Under the pieces are notes generated by a model, which was not told where the DNA came from, searched no databases, and saw only the letters and a program-made list of their open reading frames with translations. The translations under genes and the position numbers were made by a program. This document shows, piece by piece, positions 12,117 through 24,459 of a stretch of DNA of 64,000 nt. Source of the DNA: Linnemannia elongata (Eukaryota; Mortierellomycota; Mortierellomycetes; Mortierellales; Mortierellaceae); contig JAXBDG010000011.1 in the NCBI GenBank assembly GCA_036320915.1, forward strand, positions 394,501-458,500, read 5' to 3'. Numbering within the stretch: position 1 is the stretch's first letter; every line of letters begins with the position of its first letter.

Positions 12117-13572
12117 GGCAATGTTTGAATTAATATCGATCATATCTGACCAAATCGTTTTTCGATATGACAAATAGTGCACGGGAGAGCAGATTCAGAT
12201 GCATCGTGGTGGCCCTGAGCGTGGTCCTCGTACTGCCTGTGAGCACCGTGACAGACCCATCTCAGAGTCGCTGGAGTTGTTCGAGAAGATGAAGAACGGC
12301 GGATTCGAGGAGGGACAGGCCATTCTCCGCATGAAGATGGATCTCGAGAACGGCAACCCTCAGTTCTGGGACTTGGTCGCCTACAGAGTCTTGAAGACCC
12401 CCCATCACAGGACTGGCTCAGAATGGATCATCTACCCCACCTACGACTACACTCATTGTCTCGTCGATTCTTTCGAGAACATTACTCACTCTCTCTGCAC
12501 AGTCGAGTTTATGCAGTCGCGCGCTTCGTACTACTGGTTGTGCGATGCCCTTGAGGTCTACAAGCCCGTCCAGTGGGAGTACGGTCGTCTCAACGTTGCC
12601 AACACCATCTTGTCTAAGCGCAAGATTGCCGAGTTGGTCAACAAGAAGCACGTCTTTGACTGGGATGATCCTAGATTGTACACCCTCCCTGCTATCCGCC
12701 GTCGCGGTGTTCCTCCCCAGGCTATCAACAACTTTGTGGCTACTTTGGGCGTCACCAAGTCCGACACGGTGATTGAGGTCTCCAAGTTGGATGCCTTTAT
12801 TCGTGACTACTTGAACGAGACTGCTCCTCGTTTGATGGGTGTCTTCAACCCCATTAAGGTCACAATCGAGAACTTGCCCGAAGATCACGTCGAGATGTTG
12901 ACTGTTCAGAACAAGCCCAGAGATCCCTCAATGGGTGAGCACTCTATCCCCTTCACTCGCCAGGTCTGGATTGATGGATCGGATTTCAGAGAGCAGGACG
13001 ACAAGGATTTCTTCCGCTTGGCACCTGGCAAGACTGTTGGTCTCCTCAATGTCCCTTGCCCTATTACCTGCACCAAGGTTATTAAGGATGAGTCTGGCAA
13101 GGTTGTGGAGTTGATTGCTCGCTACGAGGATGCTGCCGGCTTCAAGAAGCCCAAGACCTATATCCAGTGGGTTGCTGAGAGCCCCAAGCACAACTCGCCC
13201 GTCCGTCTGGATGAGGTCCGTCTGTTTGACCGTCTGTTCCACCACGCCAACCCTCAGGACAAGAAGGAGGTTCCTGGCGGATACTTGAGCGATGTGAACG
13301 CCGACAGTTTGAGCATCGAGAAGGGCGCTTTGGTTGAGATTGGATTGTGGGATATCATGGATCGCTGGGCCAAGAGCTCGGAGACCAAGACTGACTACGA
13401 GGCCATGCGTTTCCAGTTGACCCGCATCGGATACTTCTGCGTTGACAAGGAGGCCGATTTGGGTGACTTCAAGGAGAAGCCCAACGCATCGATCAAGGAC
13501 ACTGTCAAGAAGATTATCCTCAACCGAACCGTCAGCTTGCAGGTCAACAGCTCCCTCAAGAACCAGGCCTAA
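10010..13572 (+). CDS. GLN4: Glutaminyl-tRNA synthetase, cytosolic
   Basis: Spliced model: 10010-10245, 10489-10517, 10695-10763, 10973-11202, 11583-12047, 12178-13572; 807 residues, in frame throughout. The enzyme charges tRNA-Gln with glutamine using ATP. Residues 1-188 are the eukaryotic N-terminal tRNA-binding domain (opening [20 protein letters not shown]), followed by a Lys/Glu-rich linker. The class I catalytic core has [12 protein letters not shown] (253-264, the HIGH signature) and LSKRK (488-492, the KMSKS-type loop). The C-terminal part is the GlnRS anticodon-binding beta-barrel region, ending in [13 protein letters not shown]. Length fits fungal GlnRS (about 800). Exon 2 has only 29 nt. 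Intron 4 is the longest (380 nt), and intron 5 is 130 nt with a 37-A tract. The start ATG follows a CAAC-rich leader (ACAACAATG). Confidence 0.95.
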
Positions 13573-14381
13573 GCGTACCTTCTTGAATACGCTGATTGAT
13601 TTTTGCCCTTTTCACAGTTTTTTTTTGTCATCTTCATTAAAAGTGCTTTTTATCTTTTATTGCTTCGAAGAGGAAAGTCTGTGGTTTCTTGGGAGTACTG
13701 GATATCAATGCTAGAAGTGATGTGATGAAGAGCTACACGCTTTCCGGCAAAAGCGAAGCCTAATGCTCCGTCAAAGTTCATTTTGCCAAGACCCAAGAGA
13801 TTTTGTTTCATGGAGGGCTGTAGGCAACAAGGAAATGCTACTAATTGTACTTGATGGACAAAACAATACAAGATGGCCTTTGTTTTTCTGGTGGAGGTTG
13901 GGTAGATATTGCTGTAGAAAAGACCCTCCCCCCCCCCCCTTTTTTTTTTCCCTGTGTTTCTTTAGCCTTTTTTTTTTCTTTTGCAAAACGTCTTGGCAAA
14001 AGGAAATGGAATAGGGAGTCAGAAGAGCAGCGTTGAAGAGGTTAAAGAAAGGTTTGGAAGAGAGAGGGGAAACAAAAAGCCCTTTTGGAGTCGATATCAT
14101 TGGTGGCGGTGTAGGTTTTTTTTCCATTTTTGTGCTCTCTGCATGCAAATGATGCATTATTTCGAAAAAAAAAAAAAAAAAATAAAAAAAAGGGCTGTGG
14201 CGAGTGAGTGGGAGTCTTGGCATCAAAAAAAAGGCAAAACACATCATAGATCCACAGTAATCCGATGGCGAGTGAGTGATGGCATGAAAAAACTTTTTTT
14301 TTGTGATATAAAAATGTCCAATTGCTCCCCCTTCCTTCTTTCATTTTTTTTCACGCTTACAAGAACATACGAAACAAACTC
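13573..14381. other. Intergenic, GlnRS to coiled-coil gene
   Basis: Homopolymer-rich spacer with runs of C, T and A (a C10-T10 block near 13930, and A tracts near 14165). It should hold the GlnRS 3' end and the leader of the next gene. No gene is seen. Confidence 0.5.
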
Positions 14382-15281
14382 ATGGACACTTTCCAGTCTC
14401 TTCAATCCTCTCTTGCCGCATTGATCTCTTCATCGCCCACTATAACCAACAACACCACCGCAAGCTTCTCAACTACTACCGGAGAATCAACCACGGACAC
14501 AGCACCCAACGAACCCGCAACTCCAACATCCCCATTCATCACAACCACCATGTCCTTCCAATCAGCAGCACAGTCCACCAAAGACCTTCAAAAATCCGTC
14601 AAAGAAACTCTCAAGACCTATGAAACCACCTACAAGACGACCATCCGCGAGGCTGAAAAGAAGTGCGACAAGATCCGTAAAGAAGCCGATAAGGAGTTTG
14701 AAAGGGAGAAGGCCATTATCAAGGGGCATCGGGATGCGAAGGAGAAGGCAGCCAAGGAGGAGTTTGGGATTGTAAAACAGGAGGCCAAGGATTTGCATAC
14801 CCATCTTGTGTTGGAAACAGTTCGGAATGCGATTTTGGATTTGAAGACGCGGAACCTTGTTGGTGGCCCAGGGGTGTTGGGGAGATCGAATTCGGTCGTT
14901 TCGACAAACTCAGCAACAGGAACGGCGGGGATGACACCAGCACAGGCGGCAGCGGCCGCGGCTGCAAAGGAGGAAGCAGAGGTGAAAGAATGGGTCGAGA
15001 TCGCAGCCGAGAAGCTCGAGATGCACATGTCTCGCACCGTCGTCCGTCAGCGGGTCCTTGAAGAAGTTGCTTCGGGGGCCTTGTTGAGGCAGTACCAGGC
15101 TCAACAGGAGGCTGATCTACGGACTCAGGACTTACAGCGTCAGATTGAGCACCTCCAGATGCTTCAGCAGCAGCATCAGCAACAGCAGAGTCTGCAAGGT
15201 GTAGCGCCGCCGGCGTATGGGCCTCCTGTGGGTATTAGTGAGAGTGATTACAGCCAGTTGTATGACACTAAGAAGCCTTAG
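14382..15281 (+). CDS. Coiled-coil protein of unknown function
   Basis: Single exon, 299 residues from the ATG at 14382; a second in-frame ATG at residue 57 (MSFQSAAQS) could also be used. I do not recognise the family. Residues 1-56 are rich in Ser/Thr and probably disordered. Residues about 60-155 form a highly charged Lys/Glu helix (AEKKCDKIRKEADKEFEREK) likely to be a coiled coil. Then come a Gly/Ser-rich hinge, an Ala run (189-195), a second charged helix (about 197-235) and a Gln-rich helix (about 236-270). The tail is PPAYGPPVG. There is no signal peptide or membrane segment, so it is presumably cytosolic or a structural adaptor. Codon use resembles the neighbouring genes and AATAAA lies at 15355-15360. 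Confidence 0.75.
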   Translation: MDTFQSLQSSLAALISSSPTITNNTTASFSTTTGESTTDTAPNEPATPTSPFITTTMSFQSAAQSTKDLQKSVKETLKTYETTYKTTIREAEKKCDKIRKEADKEFEREKAIIKGHRDAKEKAAKEEFGIVKQEAKDLHTHLVLETVRNAILDLKTRNLVGGPGVLGRSNSVVSTNSATGTAGMTPAQAAAAAAAKEEAEVKEWVEIAAEKLEMHMSRTVVRQRVLEEVASGALLRQYQAQQEADLRTQDLQRQIEHLQMLQQQHQQQQSLQGVAPPAYGPPVGISESDYSQLYDTKKP

Positions 15282-15354
15282 TTAAGGCGCGGCGCACTTT
15301 ACTTTATACTGCATTCCTTTCCGTCTTCCTCCTTTCCATTGTGTACATAGTATC

Positions 15355-15360
15355 AATAAA
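15355..15360 (+). terminator. Poly(A) signal of the coiled-coil gene
   Basis: AATAAA about 75 nt after the stop codon of the coiled-coil gene. Confidence 0.55.
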
Positions 15361-18300
15361 AAGCATCGTTTTCTGCTTACTATCTATGGTGCCTTGCATT
15401 GTGGTAGGAGGGGCATACAGGAATTGTTCTCGAAGGAGTAACTAGAAAAACATAGAAAAGGGGTTCACGTCCACGATATTGATTCCGTAGGTAGTTAGAC
15501 CAGCCAAAGCGATCAAAAGTGAGAGGAAGGTGGCCGAGGAAGTAGTGATCGATAGGATGTAGTCCAGAAGACAAGAGGGCGGCGTTACCTGTATAGTCCT
15601 TCGTTGTTCGATTGATGAGTAAAGAAACTTCCGAATCGTCAACGGTATAATGATGACCAAGTAAAATTCTAACCCTCATGCTACTAGTAGCTTATTTTCC
15701 TTCGCCGCCAACGAAAAAGGGAAACGCGTGTCGATCGCGCGATCCTTTCTTTGTTTTTGTTTTTGTTCTTATCGACTCTCTCTTAACTCTCTTATCCCTC
15801 CTCAGTTTTTTTTTTTCTCTCATCCTTCCATATCCTACCTCAAAGCTTGTTTGCTCTAACTTTATATGGGAATATGATGCTGACAGATGTATATTCCGTC
15901 TACAGAGCTCATTTGTTTACAGGCGTCGGTACCTGAGCTTTCCGGTTCCTTGGTCGTTATTTGTATGGTTTGTTTATTAAACTCCTTCACTTCTCTACTG
16001 GTTGTCTCCATGGGCCGAGCGGAGTTGTGGTGAGTGACGAAGGGGGAAGGCATTGCTCACATAAAATATTGCAACATTCGTCTGGCACAAATACAGGAAC
16101 AAGACGAACCCACGCAGTTACGGAAGCACGAGTACAAGCGAAGAAAATAAAACTAGAAAAAAAAACATGCTAATGGAGGAACACAACACGGCATTCTTTA
16201 ATTACTCTTATTATGCATTCCACATCCCACAAACACCTCGTGTCATATATCACAGTAGGCTCTAGCCCCCCCCCTCCCCTTGGTCCTAGGTCATTGCCTC
16301 ACAGCCTTAGTTCTAGTCGTCTGGTTTTCTTCTACTCTGCAACTTCTTATTTCGCAATTTTGCGCCATGATAGTTTTTTTAAACATGGTTCATCCACCCT
16401 GCATCATATGTTACTCCCAGTCAACAATCGGCGACGAGGGACAATGTCTTTACACCCTTTAATACAGTTACAGAATTGGCTTCAAACGAGATTGATACGA
16501 CGAATAGCTGGGCTGTTGTTTATTATTATTCTTCTGCCTTCTTTCTTCCTAAAATTCTACCCGGCACTGGCCTCCGCCCACGGCATTGACATCCGGTAAG
16601 AAAGGACAACACATAGCAAATGCGGATTGAAGCACACATAGTCAATAGAACGTAATAATCTTCTTTTCGACCGAGCCCAAAACCTTGTATAGCAGTAGAC
16701 ACATCAACATGACACCATTGTGCTTTGAATCCCCTACTTTTACTTTTAGGTTCCCATGCTACAGCCTTCTTCTACGGCGACACCCCGCGCCCTCCCCCTT
16801 CCCTCCCCCCCCCCAAAAAAAAAGGTTCTTCAGGTTTTCTTAACACCAGAAAGCCCATACCGAGGAGATAACGCGAATAGACTCATCCTGCATATCCTGT
16901 TTATAGTACGAGAAGGTAATATGGTGACAGAAAAAGGGAAAAAATACAATGAGCAAAGAATTATACAAGTGCAAAAAAAAGAACAAACCCATGGCATGCT
17001 CGCTTTTTCTTCTCATCAAACTCATCACCATCGAAAAATGGGCGTCAAGATAGGGCAACTGTTTTTTCGACTACGTTTTTTAGTTGGCATTGACTTGTTA
17101 TTCCTTGAGTTTTTTTTTGTTTTGTTATTATTTGCTTGTCTCGAATGTTGTTGAGCAAACATTCATCACCAGACCTCATTCATACTAATTGACCATTGGG
17201 AGTAAATATTTGGATTGCTGCATAATGGGGCATGGTTTGGGGACGTTGAGATGGAAGGAGGATAGCGTGGAAATATATATATGTGTGTGTCTGAATTGTT
17301 TGTAGTTTTGTTTTTTTTTTGTCGATGAAAAATGAGCTCGCCGGTGGTGCACATACCCCATCTAACCCCACCCATCTCTCTCTATTTCGTCTTTGTTTTT
17401 GTTTATCGTTGGTTTGGTCGTCGCCTACGTTCTTCCTTCTCTTCTCCTTTTCATTTTCTACATTTCCCTCAATCCTCAAACAAACAAAATAATAAACGCC
17501 AAATAGATAAACAATCAACCACAATAGAAAAAAAAAAAAAAAAAAAAAAGAGGCGTCTGTTGTCTCTCTGTTGGTGAACACGAGAACCTATTCCTGTCAC
17601 CAACTGTTGGTTTTTATATTGTGGCACGTTGACAAAATTGGGCCATTCGCTTTATTCTTGCTCATTCCTCCAACACACATCAACAGCAAAGACCGACAAA
17701 CAGTCAACAGTCAAAAAAATAAAAATACAAAACACAACAAACATTCGGCAAAAGTAACCGTCCTCTCACTCTCTCGATAACTGGATGTCTTACCTACTTT
17801 GTGTACCCACAAACGCAAAAAACCCTCGACAGAGGGAGGCCAAATAGGCTACAGGATATAAATGAGCAAAACCGTGACTGTCGCGCCTATTTCTCAATTG
17901 CGCCTTCTGTTGTTCAATACGCATACAATAAAACGCACGTACACGCACACAGCCTAAACCATGACCCCGATGACACGGTAGAGACATCTGCTAGAGCCAC
18001 TTGTTTTCGACTGTCATGTCGTCGACCGCCATAATGCATGGACATGGATCTCATCGACGATTTTAATCTGAGCAAATGGGAATTGTATCCACCTTCTCTT
18101 GTAATGAGAGTTCAATTTTCACTTTTTTCGACTTTGACGCATGCGTAAGTTGGAAATAAGCAAAAGGACACCAGAGCGTGGGCGTGTGCAAGAATACATT
18201 AAAAAAAACAAGTTGTTAAAAAAACAATGGTGCGCCAACTGCTGCCAACTGCTGTGCTGTACTATCCTATCCAATCTTTGCCCGCCAGCATTGCACTGTA

Positions 18301-20019
18301 ACAATATTTACCTAGTAAAGTAAACCGAACTTTTTATTTAACTTTTTGAGAACTCATGCATATACACGGAATCGCGATGCCTTACAGATTACGCCCTGCA
18401 CTCTCGTCGTCGTCCTTCGTCGCGCACATATTGTAGTTTCTATCTTGTGTCTTTTTCACACCCCTTACGCGTGAGCAAAATAAAATAAAAAAAAAATGAG
18501 TGGATTCTAGACGTCGATGTCGCGATTTTCATGAGGGATGAATGCACTACATGCAGTAGGGTACATTTGGGGAACGTTAACCAAGGGGTTCTTTTTTTTC
18601 CCCTGTCGCTTGTACAGAAATGGTATGGGATTCCTTGTTCTCTTAACGCATGCAAACAGACAAGCTGGAACCACAATCTTACATATCCGCGCTACTACGA
18701 ACACCGCATAATTTTTTTCTACAACTACTCAAAATTGCCGCGAGTCTTTCTCTTTGTACGAGTAAACGGCACGCGACATATAACAATTTTTATCATTTCT
18801 TTTGCATTTACCTTTCACACGCACCTCTAATACTTTTTCCTTTGCTCAGTTTACAACTCGCAATTATGACTATGACTATAACTATGATTTTCTTTACGTG
18901 CCATCTGATCTTTTTCACTTCCTCTTAATCACTTATGTTCCACATTCCATTTTATGTATCCTTGCACCTTTCAGCCTCTTTCTCACACTCCTCTGTTCCT
19001 TATCATGGTGTTTGGTCCAAGGGACAGGTCAGGACATGTGCAACCATTACAAAAGTTAAAAAGTAGTAGATCAAAACTAAGTTGATCGCCAGTCTGTCTC
19101 CTTATTTTTTCTCTCTCTTTTCGTGATATATCCTATCATCGTTCTCCTTACTAACTTTTTCTTTTTTCTTCTTACTTCCTCCTCCTATTGGAGCCCTTAT
19201 GATATGGTGTGCTACTCTTTCTTTCATGTGTTTGTTGGCCTTTCCGGACGAGTTGTGAAGACGGTCTCTTTCGTTCGGTCTAGACTTTTTTTTTAGTTAG
19301 AAGAGATCACAGTGGCGATGGGATAAAGGGAAAGTAAAGGAGTGATAAGACGGGAGGGACTTAGAAGGCGTAGGGGTAGATAATTGGCTGATGTGGTATG
19401 CTCTGTACTTTTTTATTCGCTGTAGTTTATGCCGCCTGCACGCCCACTCACCCTCCCACGGAGTTGACAGAAGATGGAGACATGAGAATTAGAGCGAGAG
19501 GGTCAGTGTGTCATTCAGGGTCGACTTCCCTTTTTTTTTTTTTTTTTTTTTTTTTTTACGCACGGTCGCAGTTGGGGAAAGAATGGAAAAAGACCCTACA
19601 GAGAAGAATGGATGGCCTCGATTTTTTTTTCCAGCCCGCCACGGTTCTCCGTCTCGCAATCCCTCTTTCTCCTCCTCATCGCCTCTTCCGTCGCGCCGCG
19701 GTGCAGACATACCTGAAAAAAAGTATGCATTTTGGCTCAATCAATTGTCCCAGGAGACCTCTTGGCCATTCCGCGTCAAGTATTGTATTCTCTAAAAGGT
19801 ACGTCGTATTCTTTTATTTTTTGTCTTCCCCTGCCTTCTTTTCTACATTGTCTAAACCCCTTGTTTTTTTTTGACTCTCTCAGCTCAACTTTGCTAGTTT
19901 TTTTTTTCACATGCAGACAAAATGAAGTAACTAGACATGTCGGTTTGAACTGACTCCTCTTTCTCTCACTCTCCAATAGGTATTACTGCACTCTCTCCAC
20001 TACAGTTTTTGGCGTGCAT

Positions 20020-20020
<1 letters not shown>

Positions 20021-20055
<35 letters not shown>
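20021..20055. repeat. A35 homopolymer
   Basis: One of several very long A/T tracts. Others of similar size: 12079-12115 (A37, GlnRS intron 5), 21952-21989 (T38), 33431-33474 (T44), 44911-44951 (T41), 47412-47449 (T38). No target duplications or SINE-like bodies were seen next to them. Confidence 0.8.
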
Positions 20056-20058
<3 letters not shown>

Positions 20059-21946
20059 CGGGGTTGGGAGAAAAGGAAGAAGTGAAGGTTCTAGAGCGAC
20101 CGATAGTCCATGAGGGATGATTTTCCCATCATTTGAAAGTTTTCACTAAAGATGATGCTGATTGTCCACAGCACTTGAAATGCAAGACTGATAGAGTTGT
20201 GATCAACCGTTATGTAAAACAGTGATCAACTCTATGATTGTCCGTCGTACATAAGATCATCTTCTTTTGATGTTCTGAACACCGCCTACATTCTGTTCGC
20301 CACACTCCCCATCGTAAAATGGATGGTGCACCCTGTAGCTTTTTTTATTTTACTGTTATTACTTGTCATTTGGATCCCTCTTCCCATCTCCGTCTACGTT
20401 TTTTTTTTTTTTTTTTTTTTTCTTTCCTGCTCTTTTAGTGGTATAACTTCCCGCATTGTCGGCTCAAAATCCAACGATTCAACCCATTTTCCTTCTTCCT
20501 TTTTTTCCCCATAGCTTTAATCCAACATATGTTATCCCTTTCAGTCTCTCTCCGTGTTTTGGCTCACTTCATTATTTATTTGAAAAAGGGTCATAAGATC
20601 TACGGGACAACACAGGCGCCATACAAACATAGCTTAGAGCATTTGCAGTAGAATCATCAAGATGAGGAGCTGGAAAAAAAATCAGAACCAAGAGAGACTC
20701 GAGTCTGGGAGTGTTGAAGGAATGGAAATTTTAAAGGAGAGCGAAAAAGGGAGAAGGTTGAGCTGCAAAATGTAGTAAGGGGGATCAAAAAAGGGGAGAA
20801 CAGATGGGCGCACTCACCATGAGAGTGGGAAAAAAAAATCGAAGGACAAGGACGGACAGCCAAACAAGGGACGAAGGAAGGGACGAATTGAAGGATGGTT
20901 CGATAAAATGAGAGGAATGAGAAATGTTGAGGAAGGGAGATGGGAACCAAAACAGTGTGACATTGTTGACGCCGGCAGTAAGGGTCTTGAACTTTAACAA
21001 GAAAAACAACAGCAGCATTAGAAACTAGGTGTAATTCGATCCCTTACGTGTGTTGTTTGCAATTACCTGTGTTAGGACGTGATGATCTCTTGCCCATAAT
21101 ACTGGGCCAAAGACAGACAAATGTGGCCACACATACCCGTCCATTCTTTTACTATTACAGGCATTGGTTTGTTCATAGACATTGAAAGCCTATCTCTTTA
21201 CTGCTATTGCCAGTCTCCAAAACAACAACAAAGGAAGTAGAGCAAAGAGGAATTGAACTCGGGGATGGAAAAGAAGGGAATAAAACGCCGAGAGATGGGA
21301 TTGGAGAGGGAGGAACGTTCAAAGGTATGCATGGAATGCTTGATCGCTTTTTTTTTGGCTTTCTTCCGACCGTGCATAAAAAAAAACCTTCCCTTTCGTC
21401 TCCGTTGATGTGATGGTAGATGGCCTACTGCTTATACCAGCAAGATGATACGCTCTCTACGGGCTCGAAGCACACAGACCATTGCTGGCTCCTTTCATCC
21501 TTGTACCCCATCGTTGTTCCCATGATCCCTCCATTCTCCACCTCCTTGTTCTCTCTTTCTTCTCGCACACTCTTTCCCTTTTTTTTTCAATTAGAGGAAT
21601 GGTTGTATCATGCTCAACTATTCTCCCGCTCTCTCTCCTCAATTTTTTGTTCTTTTCTTGCTCAACCCCTCAGTTTTTTACACGCGTTCATTTGATCTGG
21701 TTTCGTGCACTCTGGGCGCGGACTTGATAAGTGGGTCCGAACAAGAAAGGAAGACACGCTCAAGAAATAAAGGACCCTCACTTCTCCCCTCAATCGTCTG
21801 AATGAACATTCTCTGGCTGGGTAATTCGATATAGGATTAGAACTATACATGAAAAAGACCTACACATGAAAAGGAACAACAAAACTGATGAAGATCAAGA
21901 GGCACAGGAAAACACATGACAGATCGTGTTCTAGGTACATTCACTT

Positions 21947-21951
<5 letters not shown>

Positions 21952-21989
<38 letters not shown>
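21952..21989. repeat. T38 homopolymer
   Basis: Isolated tract in the gene-free stretch upstream of the zinc-finger gene. No flanking duplication was found by eye. Confidence 0.8.
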
Positions 21990-21990
<1 letters not shown>

Positions 21991-24459
21991 GTTTGTTTTC
22001 CTCCCTTCTTCTTTCTACCAGGTTCCTGTTCCCTGACCCTCCCCCTGACCCTTGCTTTACTTGTGTTCTTCCTTGGATACCAATTGAATTGACGATCCAA
22101 CTCTAAAAAACATTTCATCACAAATTGAGCTCTCTTTATTTTCCGCCTGTGGTTGTGATGCTGGATAGGCGTGGATGGGGAGGAGAAAATTCCGAGCGGA
22201 TTACACGTAAGAGTGACAGCAGAGGTGATTTGGGAAGGGCTAGAGTGAGGGAGAAGAAAAAGAGAGTTCGGTATTATACTTAGCGCTGAAGGCGTAAAAA
22301 AAAATGAGGAAGAAGGTTGAGCGAGTGAGAGTATTGGGGGTGGGGGGGCAACGTCTTGTCATTCTTCCAAGGAAACAACATAGAATTGATCGATCGATGG
22401 AAGATGAGAAAGAATTGGGCTACAGTCTTTGGGGGAGGGCGGATGACGGAGACCGGTGGTGAGCTGAGAACGATAAGTAAGGAGGAAGTTAATGCATAAA
22501 AAGTCTACAAGGGTTTCTGAGGTCAATTGATCTCAAACGTCCTCTCGTTTACCTCCTTTTCATGTTTCCTGCGTTCTGTTGTTTCGAAAGTATCTTTCAG
22601 TCTGTACAGGACAAGCAAAGTGATCTAAAGCACGCAAAGTCCGTGTAAGAGGATGTGCTCATGCATCAACATTGCAAGTATATAAGTATGTGCGCGAAAG
22701 ACCTATGAAAAGAACCTGAAAAAGAAAAGGAAAAAGGGAAAGAGGGATAGAGAAGAAAGAAAGAAAGAAAAAGGGCAATGCAAGACAGAGTGATAGGCAG
22801 GTAGGTTGAAAAGCCAAGGTGCAGGGTCTATCTTGAATTTGTTTGGCTGTTGCTTGGTTGGTTTGTATTAAATTGAATTCAGCGCTACACAAACGAAAAA
22901 GAAGAGGAGAGGCCAGACCCTCGCACTGAAACGGAGTATGTGCCGAGAACACATAAAAATGTGGACACAAGAAGAACAACAGCGACAATCAACGAATCAA
23001 CGGACCCAAATCAAAACGAAATCTCCAGAGGAAGGGCGGGATCTCTGTTTTTTTTCTTTTTTCTTCTTCCCTGTGTCTGCGCCTGTGCTTTTTTTTTTTT
23101 TTTTTTCTCCTTCTCTCTATCCCATCTTATTATTTTCGTTCCTTATTCTCTACAATGATTTCGTTGCTTATGTTTGCTTGCGTATGATTGTGCGTGCGCT
23201 TGTTGTCACTGCTGCTGCTGTTGTTGGGGCAAAGTCTTGTGTCTTTTTTGTTTATGGGCAGAAGTTATCATATTGGGGGGTGTTGCTGTTTATGATGGCT
23301 GTTTTTATTCTTGCTCATGTTCGAAGACGCAGTTTTGAAGAAGAGAGAAGGAAAGGGAGATAAACGATGCAGAACAAAGAAGGAGTGTTGATGTCAAGAA
23401 GTAAAGATATGAACGTTGGATGAATGATTGAAGAGAAATAAATGTCCGGAGTATGTAGTCTGGCGATACTTGGTGTTGTTGCGTGCGAACAACTTGAGCA
23501 GAGCAGCTACAGTCGACCCATGACAGGTTGCAACTTTGTTATCGATTGGGGTCATTCATATTTAGTCTGAATGCCTAGCCCTTTCATTGTTTACTTTATT
23601 TTAATTGAATGTTTTGAGTTTTGTAATAGATATGTAGAGTGTATCCTGTGGAAGGTATCATATCGTTTTTGTTTCCTTCCTTTGTCATTTTGTTCTCGTT
23701 CCTGTTCGTGCTCTTTTTTCCTTTCATACCCTTGCTTCTGTAGCCACCCTTGTTTCCAGGTGGTGGTGGTGGTGGTGGTTGGTGGCTGGGTCGGTTGGAT
23801 TGGGTGGTCATCGTCGTTTGGTTCGTCTGTTCGTGATTGTTTTGGTTGAGCAACAGGCAGCTTTGTATAACAATTGAATTGAATTGAATATGGCATCCCT
23901 CCTTTTTTTTTCTTTCAATTGAATGATGAATAGCGTGGCCCATGGTGTGTCTTAACAGCATACAGCACGATAATCTCCCATTTCTTTTTTGCACACACTT
24001 TCTCACACATCTTTCCTTTTTCTTTTTCTTTTCTTTTCTTTAGTCCTTATCGATTCGACTCTTCTCTTTCTTTCCTCTTCTCCTCTTTCTTCAACCTCCA
24101 CAAACTTCAACTTGATTCACCTGTTCTCATTCCTCTTTCTGTTTCTTCGTCTTTCTTCCGTGCCTATTGCTACTCATTTTCAAGCAACCTGATCCATTCG
24201 TTCATTCACCCTCTCACTCGCCTTCTTTTCTCATTCATTCTCCTTGCCCTTCCTTCCTCTTTGTTGCTAGAACTACAAAAGCCTTCTTTTCTTTCTTGTT
24301 CCTGAATAGGATCAATCACCCTCCTTTTTAATAATTCTCTTTCACTACTTTCTCTTTTTATTCTCTTCTCTTCTCTTCTTCTCCTCTCTTCTCTTTCCCT
24401 TCAGCTTTCACCCACACCTTCTTCCCTCGCTTCATACCTCCGACGACAATCAATCAATA

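Larger units (their letters stand above)
15361..24459. other. About 9 kb without a recognisable gene, upstream of the zinc-finger gene
   Basis: No frame here carries a recognisable domain. Open frames are products of pyrimidine or purine runs. The stretch contains homopolymers (T27 at 19531-19557, A35 at 20021-20055, T38 at 21952-21989) and a GGT repeat at about 23759. The last 450 nt are C/T-rich with CTTTTC/TTCTCTTC runs and are probably the long leader of the zinc-finger gene. A 9-bp inverted repeat (20191-20199 with 20227-20235) is present. Non-coding RNAs cannot be excluded by eye. Confidence 0.5.

Noticed and set aside
15380..15679. 99-residue minus-strand frame starting with ATG
   Set aside because: No recognised motif, overlaps the 3' end of the coiled-coil gene on the opposite strand, and has no promoter-like leader.
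20191..20235. Inverted repeat ATAGAGTTG/CAACTCTAT as a transposon end pair
   Set aside because: Only 27 nt separate the arms, too small for an element; no target duplication.
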